Origin: CAZUVM01 sp964623885
GTDB lineage: Bacteria > Verrucomicrobiota > Verrucomicrobiia > Limisphaerales > UBA8199
Assembly: GCA_964623885.1 (NCBI GenBank)
Contig: CAZUVM010000251.1
Location: 1-18,653, forward strand
Length of the DNA stretch: 18,653 nt
Direction of reading: 5' to 3'
Of the stretch, positions 14,793 to 18,653 are shown piece after piece. A program made the translations under genes and the position numbers. Below the pieces are notes generated by a model. It saw only the letters and a program-made list of their open reading frames with translations, was not told the origin of the DNA and searched no databases. Within the stretch, counting starts at the first letter, position 1, and the number at the start of each line of letters is the position of its first letter.

Positions 14793-14911
14793 AGCAATGT
14801 TTGCGCAGCACTGAGGAGAAACTCAGGTCAATCAGATGAAATTCCGCTGGATCCTTGAACCGGCGGGCTTGGCCTCCTTTGTGCTATTCCGTGGAGCTGG
14901 ATAAACGGCTT

Positions 14912-15313
14912 ATGAAGGGATTTTTATCACAGACGATATGTAAAGACGAACTGCGACGCGAAGGTCAGCTCCCGCTTGCCGCCACTGTGGGGGCCCAAGG
15001 CGAAAGGAGTCACCCCGTCAGTCGCACGCCGCGCCCGCCCCTGAAACTCGATTTTCGCCGCGTGCGGCTCGAGATAGTATTGGACCAATTCTATCGGTCC
15101 GCCGGCTTGATTATTCGCGCGAAGCCCAATGTGCAAACGGGCTGCATGATAGACCTATGCCACGAGCAGCCGGTTAGCGCTCCGGAAGCACTCGCCCTGC
15201 TCAAAAAGGTGCTCATTGGAATGGGTTGCACGCTGGTCCAGAAGGGCCCCCTTTTTAATGTGATCCGCAGTCAGGATCTGAAAAAGAATTGGATTCCACT
15301 GCCGACAATTTAA
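14912..15313 (+). CDS. Small protein with secretin N0-like (STN) domain
   Basis: A 133-residue protein from the ATG at 14912; a TTG at 14855 is the other in-frame choice. Residues about 42-130 read as the short N0 domain that opens secretins and TonB-linked receptors: 'LKLDFRRVRLEIVLDQFYRS', 'AGLIIRAKPNVQTG', 'PVSAPEALALLKKVLIGMGC' and 'LFNVIRSQDLKKNWIP', with the usual two-strand/two-helix rhythm. No secretin barrel or pilus domain follows, so it is either a free-standing N0 protein or a fragment. Nothing in the N-terminal 40 residues forms a signal peptide, although a short open frame at 14836-14904 would supply one in another frame (MKFRWILEPAGLASFVLF), suggesting a frameshift. Family call moderately sure; role unknown. 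Confidence 0.65.
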   Translation: MKGFLSQTICKDELRREGQLPLAATVGAQGERSHPVSRTPRPPLKLDFRRVRLEIVLDQFYRSAGLIIRAKPNVQTGCMIDLCHEQPVSAPEALALLKKVLIGMGCTLVQKGPLFNVIRSQDLKKNWIPLPTI

Positions 15314-15333
15314 TCTTCCCAATTTAATCTTCT
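15306..15333. repeat. Tandem 14-bp direct repeat over the N0-gene stop
   Basis: CAATTTAATCTTCC (15306-15319) is followed directly by CAATTTAATCTTCT (15320-15333), 13 of 14 bases identical. The first copy contains the stop codon of the N0-like gene, so the duplication does not alter the protein. It is probably a slippage duplication. Confidence 0.7.
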
Positions 15334-15409
15334 TTCGCACTGGACAACCCCCAGCCTGGATCGTTGAATCCACCCGGCAGGATGAAGCTCGTTTGCGCGA
15401 AAAAAGCAC

Positions 15410-15781
15410 ATGAAGATTACCGACTTTAGCCCCGAACAAAAGCAGGCAGTCATGGATCTGCTGATCCTGGGCATGTATGCGGACCGCAATCTCGCGTCCG
15501 CGGAAGATGCCTGTGTTCAGAAACTGCTGGATTCATTTAATTTTCCATCCGATTTCGAGCGCGACAAGTTTTCCGATTCCGCGTTCACGCGCACGAGCCG
15601 GCATACCGACTCCCCGGAGGCCGTCAGAACTTACGTGAACGAACTCGCCAAACGCTTCACTGAAACCCAAATGCGCCAGACGGTTTACAACCGGCTCAAC
15701 GAACTGCTTACGAGCGACGGCAAGACTACGGCTGAAGAAAGTCAACTTCTCTGCGCGGTTCGATCCGCCTTTCAGTTGTAA
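15410..15781 (+). CDS. TerB-like small helical protein
   Basis: A 123-residue, all-helical, soluble protein without signal peptide. It resembles the TerB/DjlA-type domain: 'EQKQAVMDLLILGMYADRNL' followed by 'ASAEDACVQKLLDSF' is the typical opening, where acidic residues in a helical bundle can bind a metal, and 'LTSDGKTTAEESQLLCAVRS' near the end repeats the 'aDG..s.aE...l' pattern. TerB-type proteins are linked to tellurite resistance and membrane-stress complexes, but lone copies such as this have no settled function. No other ter gene is seen nearby. It starts 96 bases after the N0-like gene on the same strand and ends 12 bases from the convergent kelch gene. No strong Shine-Dalgarno; the start is the first ATG of the frame. 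Confidence 0.68.
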   Translation: MKITDFSPEQKQAVMDLLILGMYADRNLASAEDACVQKLLDSFNFPSDFERDKFSDSAFTRTSRHTDSPEAVRTYVNELAKRFTETQMRQTVYNRLNELLTSDGKTTAEESQLLCAVRSAFQL

Positions 15782-15793
15782 CCGGTCCGAACT

Positions 15794-17599
15794 TCAGTGG
15801 CCAATAGTGGATGGGCCATCGACCGAGGTGATGGTCATCGGCTTGGAGATGGTCATGGTCTCAGTAGAGTCGCTGGGTTGGATACTCGCGTTGATAGCAA
15901 TCGTCCCGCCACTGCCCACGGCGTTTACGCCGCCGGCCAGGGTGTTGTAGGGATCAGAGTAAGTCCCGGAGTAAATGCCAAACGGATTGGTGTAGTTGAA
16001 ATCAACCCAAACCGGGCCCGTATACGTGAAGGAGACCGGGTCGGACGCGATGCCATTGGCCACCACGACCAGAGAGTACGCGCCGGGTGGCACTGTGCCC
16101 GGCACGATGAATTCCGTCGTGACGGGCTTGCTCCCGGTCGCGACCCCAGTGCTACTCCAGTTGTAGGTTCGCGCGTAATACACATTCCCACCGGTATCCG
16201 TCAAGCGCACCAGCGGATAGTTGCTGTCCATCTGGTAATCGTCGCCAAAAGCCGCGCCAGCCGAGAGGCCGTTGAGCTTTGTACCAGCCAGATGATAGGA
16301 AACCCCGGCAATGTTTGCAGTGATGCTGCTGATCGTCGGCTTGCCCGCGGTAATCGGAGGGCCACCGGGCACGTAAACGCGCACGATGGGAGTGGTGCCG
16401 TCACTCATCAGGATGTTACCATCCGGCAGCGCCAGCATGGCATGGGTTCCACTGGCGGTATCGAAGTTGCCAATCGGCGTGAACTTATTGGCAGCGGGAT
16501 CAAATTCGTAAAGCCCGTTGGTTGGCTGCCCGCAACCGAAAAAGCACAGCACTTTGCCATCGACCGTCACGGCTGCGGGGTTGTCCCAGGCGCAAAACGG
16601 AGCGGGAATATCGGCCGCCCGCGTCCAGGACCCCTGGCTGTTATCCCCGGAGGGGGAGTAAAAGACATTAGTCCGCGTGCTCCCCAGGAAAAACGCCCGT
16701 CCGTCTGGCAGCAGCAGGCCCGCGCCAATTTCCGTCGCACCGTTATAGAGTTGTACCGGGAGATCGCTGTCGGGAATCCATTGACCCAAACTTGGGATAT
16801 ATCGCTGCGAGTGAAAGGCATTGTCAAAGGTCAGAATGCTATCGTCGGGAAGTTTAACCCAGCTCTGCTCGTCTGTGTTTTGGACGAAATTGGTGAGAAT
16901 CGGCCCTTGTGACAAACCATTCGATTTAGGATCGAAGATCAAGGTGCCGCCGCGGACGGTTGGCACGACGGGCGAAATCATTACGGTACCGTCGGGCAAA
17001 ACCTTGCTGGCCGCGTCAGCGATACCGGGAAAGTTACAAGTGTTACAGATCAGGCTAGGCGGCACGGGAATCTCACGCCATGAGTCTTTTATGGGGTCAT
17101 AAATCTCGGCTGTGCTGCCGTTGGGAGCAGGATAAGAAGGATATTCCCCGCCCGCCACAAACACCCGACCATCCTGCAAGACGGCGGAAGAGAAAAAATT
17201 GCGGGCATACTTCATAGCATGGAGGCTGCTCCAAGTACCATTGATGTAGCTGCCATGACCATCTGGCGTCAGCCGATACCAATTGCTGGAGGTATTGGCG
17301 CCATTCGCCATGACCGTGCCATCCGGCAGCAGAAGCATGAGCTCCACCACTGGGTTGAGGGCACCCGGAACTACGCTCGTCCAGGAGCCAGTCGCGCCGG
17401 CTTGGCAGCAGACCAGTATGGCTGCAACCACTACGATACACCGTGCAGGAAATGAGTGTGTATCTTGCTCAGAAATCCGAAATCCGTAGTGCGAAATCCG
17501 AAACCAGGCCACTCCTGATGTACTAGCGGCGACCGTGGCATTTCGGACTTCGAGCTTCAGTTTTCTTTCGGCCTTCGGATTTCGGGATTCGGATTTCAT
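15794..17599 (-). CDS. Secreted kelch/galactose-oxidase-like protein with DUF1929 domain
   Basis: A 601-residue protein from the ATG at 17599 (a GTG at 17617 adds six). The first 45 or so residues translate a dispersed repeat ('MKSESRNPKAERKLKLEVRN'), and the exported core follows ('CIVVVAAILVCCQAGATG'), so the original start may have been replaced; a GTG within that core is another option. A six-or-seven-bladed propeller is marked by repeated 'LPDG.v...G' turns, e.g. 'MLLLPDGTVMANG', 'VLQDGRVFVAGGE', 'LLLPDGRAFFLGS' and 'ALPDGNILMSDG'. A DUF1929-type beta-sandwich follows ('GAAFGDDYQMDSNYPLVRLT', 'TVPPGAYSLVVVANGI'), then 'WVDFNYTNPFGIYSG', a module usual before beta-helix segments. In galactose oxidase a Cys-Tyr cross-link and two His bind copper; the C-terminal His position reads 'RTYNWSSTGVATG' here, so oxidase activity is doubtful. 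It follows the tail-fibre-like gene by 28 bases. Confidence 0.8.
   Translation of the reverse strand: MKSESRNPKAERKLKLEVRNATVAASTSGVAWFRISHYGFRISEQDTHSFPARCIVVVAAILVCCQAGATGSWTSVVPGALNPVVELMLLLPDGTVMANGANTSSNWYRLTPDGHGSYINGTWSSLHAMKYARNFFSSAVLQDGRVFVAGGEYPSYPAPNGSTAEIYDPIKDSWREIPVPPSLICNTCNFPGIADAASKVLPDGTVMISPVVPTVRGGTLIFDPKSNGLSQGPILTNFVQNTDEQSWVKLPDDSILTFDNAFHSQRYIPSLGQWIPDSDLPVQLYNGATEIGAGLLLPDGRAFFLGSTRTNVFYSPSGDNSQGSWTRAADIPAPFCAWDNPAAVTVDGKVLCFFGCGQPTNGLYEFDPAANKFTPIGNFDTASGTHAMLALPDGNILMSDGTTPIVRVYVPGGPPITAGKPTISSITANIAGVSYHLAGTKLNGLSAGAAFGDDYQMDSNYPLVRLTDTGGNVYYARTYNWSSTGVATGSKPVTTEFIVPGTVPPGAYSLVVVANGIASDPVSFTYTGPVWVDFNYTNPFGIYSGTYSDPYNTLAGGVNAVGSGGTIAINASIQPSDSTETMTISKPMTITSVDGPSTIGH
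17471..17599. repeat. Dispersed inverted repeat ('SESRNPKAE' type) at a gene start
   Basis: GAAATCCGAAATCCG and GCGAAATCCGAAA (17472-17503) face TTTCGGACTTCG, then TTCGGATTTCGGGATTCGG ending at 17596, as arms of a long imperfect palindrome built from a 'gaaatccga' unit. Read leftward it encodes 'KSESRNPKAE', a translated repeat I recognise from verrucomicrobial genomes. It covers the first codons of the kelch-like gene. Confidence 0.7.
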
Positions 17600-17627
17600 A
17601 GCTAACTGCGAAATCACTTGGAACTTG

Positions 17628-18653
17628 TTACTGCAGGGTTACTAAAACCAACACCAGGCCGTCCCCTTCGCTCAGACCGGTCATGGCTTTGCCGAGAATC
17701 GCCCCTTGTGCTCGGGCGTGGTCGGTAACTTTCATGGCATGCCCGGGCCGGCTGGATGTCGTCAACAAATCCCCAGGTTTAATCGCGCCATTGGAAGCAT
17801 CCGCCTGCACATAGACGCGGCCGGTTAGCGCGACGTTTCGCCCGCCTTCGAGCAGCCCCTGTTGTTGCATTTGGATGCCCGGATGAACACCGTTGGCGCC
17901 GCTCACCACGCCCGCGACATGCGAATCGTAAGCCCCCGCGCTCAACTTCAGCCGGCCAGGATTCTCCTCGTCAATAACCACAACTGATCCCGCAATGATT
18001 TCCTCGGCTGCGGTCGTTAGCGGAAACGGCTCGGCCACGTCAGCGCCGCCGTTAATGGTGATCGAGCTGCAGGCGATGTGCATCCAGGCCCCGGCGGCGG
18101 TGTTCCAAAACCCGACGGCCGTGATGAGGCTGTTCATGCTGCCGATTTGCACATCGCTACCCGAGCCATTGCCGCCGATGTAGGCATCGATCGGGCCATT
18201 CCCGTTGTCGGCGTTGTGGCCGTCGATCAAAACGTAATTACCAGCGACTTCAAGACGTTGTGACGGGCTGGTGGTGTTGATACCAACAAACCCATTGGCG
18301 GCAATCGACATCCGGTCGTTGGAAGAGGTATAGAAATCCAGTCCATACTGGTTGCCGCCCGCGGTGCGTTTTGACGCAATGCCTTCCCCGCTGGAGAGCG
18401 CGCCGCCAAACTTGAGTCCGAAATCAATCGTTCCGTTATTGTTACCCATGCCATCGACGTGGACTCCATTAGTGCCGTCGTAGAAGAACACGCCACCGCT
18501 CGCGAGCACGTTAAAAGCATTATCGACTCCCGCTCCCGTGAAAGGATTTTGCGAGCCATCGCCCCACATGAAGGTCCCATTGTTTACGGTCCGGACGTCC
18601 TGCCCGGCACCAAAGCTGCCGATCCCAGTCACGGTGTTTCCGCTCCCTCCAGG
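17628..18653 (-). CDS. Tail-fibre-like surface protein, N-terminally cut by the window edge
   Basis: At least 341 residues; the gene continues past the right edge, so the GTG/ATG choices inside are not true starts. The visible part has glycine/asparagine-rich strands ('FYTSSNDRMSIAANG') and the motif 'VGINTTSPSQRLEVAGN', the 'GIGT..P...L.V' signature that precedes the end domains of phage tail fibres and similar bacterial surface proteins. The C-terminus ('GRVYVQADASNGAIKPGDLL', 'SRPGHAMKV', 'AILGKAMTG') forms a compact beta domain with the 'G.v.v......I..GD.L..S..pG.a' pattern common in such proteins. No S74 auto-cleaving peptidase motif is visible. It lies just upstream of the kelch-like gene on the same strand. 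No phage structural gene is seen nearby, so a host surface protein is more likely than prophage. Confidence 0.75.
   Translation of the reverse strand, partial: PGGSGNTVTGIGSFGAGQDVRTVNNGTFMWGDGSQNPFTGAGVDNAFNVLASGGVFFYDGTNGVHVDGMGNNNGTIDFGLKFGGALSSGEGIASKRTAGGNQYGLDFYTSSNDRMSIAANGFVGINTTSPSQRLEVAGNYVLIDGHNADNGNGPIDAYIGGNGSGSDVQIGSMNSLITAVGFWNTAAGAWMHIACSSITINGGADVAEPFPLTTAAEEIIAGSVVVIDEENPGRLKLSAGAYDSHVAGVVSGANGVHPGIQMQQQGLLEGGRNVALTGRVYVQADASNGAIKPGDLLTTSSRPGHAMKVTDHARAQGAILGKAMTGLSEGDGLVLVLVTLQ

Larger units (their letters stand above)
14529..14911. other. 383-base divergent spacer with two inverted repeats
   Basis: No credible gene is seen between the leftward beta-helix gene and the rightward N0-like gene. 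The spacer holds the imperfect palindrome at 14611-14678, an 8-bp inverted repeat at 14756-14792, and a short open frame from 14836 that resembles a broken signal peptide. Promoters for both flanking genes must lie here but none is convincing by eye. Confidence 0.5.

Noticed and set aside
15797..16912. Long rightward open frame (371 codons) opposite the kelch-like gene
   Set aside because: It is antisense to a gene with clear repeat motifs and shows no domain, signal or membrane pattern itself; it reflects codon bias of the true gene.
17628..18653. Prophage, from the tail-fibre-like protein
   Set aside because: No capsid, terminase, integrase or lysis gene is visible, and similar domains occur in bacterial surface proteins.
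1..18653. tRNA, rRNA, CRISPR array, insertion sequence
   Set aside because: Read on both strands, no cloverleaf with CCA end, no regularly spaced direct repeats and no transposase motif were found by eye; a covariance-model scan would be needed to exclude small RNAs.

Overview
The window looks like a chromosomal piece of a moderately GC-rich environmental bacterium, most likely a verrucomicrobium of the Pedosphaera/Limisphaera kind. This is inference from gene content: secreted Ig-fold proteins with a C-terminal 'DLQNWTPILTN...ARFYRAL' module, an ECF sigma factor followed by a zinc-ribbon Ser/Thr kinase, parallel beta-helix proteins, a secretin N0-like mini-protein, and dispersed repeats that read as 'KYTKYTK' and 'SESRNPKAE' when translated. 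No rRNA, tRNA, CRISPR array, transposase or integrase was seen.

Layout. 1-863: the 3' end of a nucleotide-sugar dehydrogenase, a spacer packed with small inverted repeats, and a small conserved-looking membrane protein. 864-9201: a divergent signalling locus. Leftward runs a TonB-dependent receptor followed 41 bases later by a secreted three-Ig-domain protein. Rightward run a periplasmic YfiR (DUF4154) protein, a membrane histidine kinase whose periplasmic part looks like the CHASE8 sensor of YfiN, and a REC-PAS-HK-REC hybrid kinase. This resembles the Pseudomonas YfiBNR input device, but its output is a His-Asp phosphorelay instead of a GGDEF cyclase.

9340-14528 (all leftward): beta-helix protein, ECF sigma factor, transmembrane Ser/Thr kinase, and a secreted protein that is a free-standing copy of the kinase's extracytoplasmic domain (about 67% identical by eye over 172 aligned residues, no gaps). 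Spacings of 44, 83 and 16 bases suggest co-transcription, reading as a sigma/kinase stress or surface-sensing module.

14529-15781: a repeat-bearing divergent spacer, a small secretin-N0-like protein and a TerB-like protein. 15794-18653 (leftward): a partial tail-fibre-like surface protein and a kelch/galactose-oxidase-like secreted protein whose first codons lie inside a dispersed inverted repeat.

The two items most worth attention are the YfiR/CHASE8 phosphorelay divergon and the kinase sensor-domain duplication. Functions are assigned by reading the translated sequence only; no database search was run.
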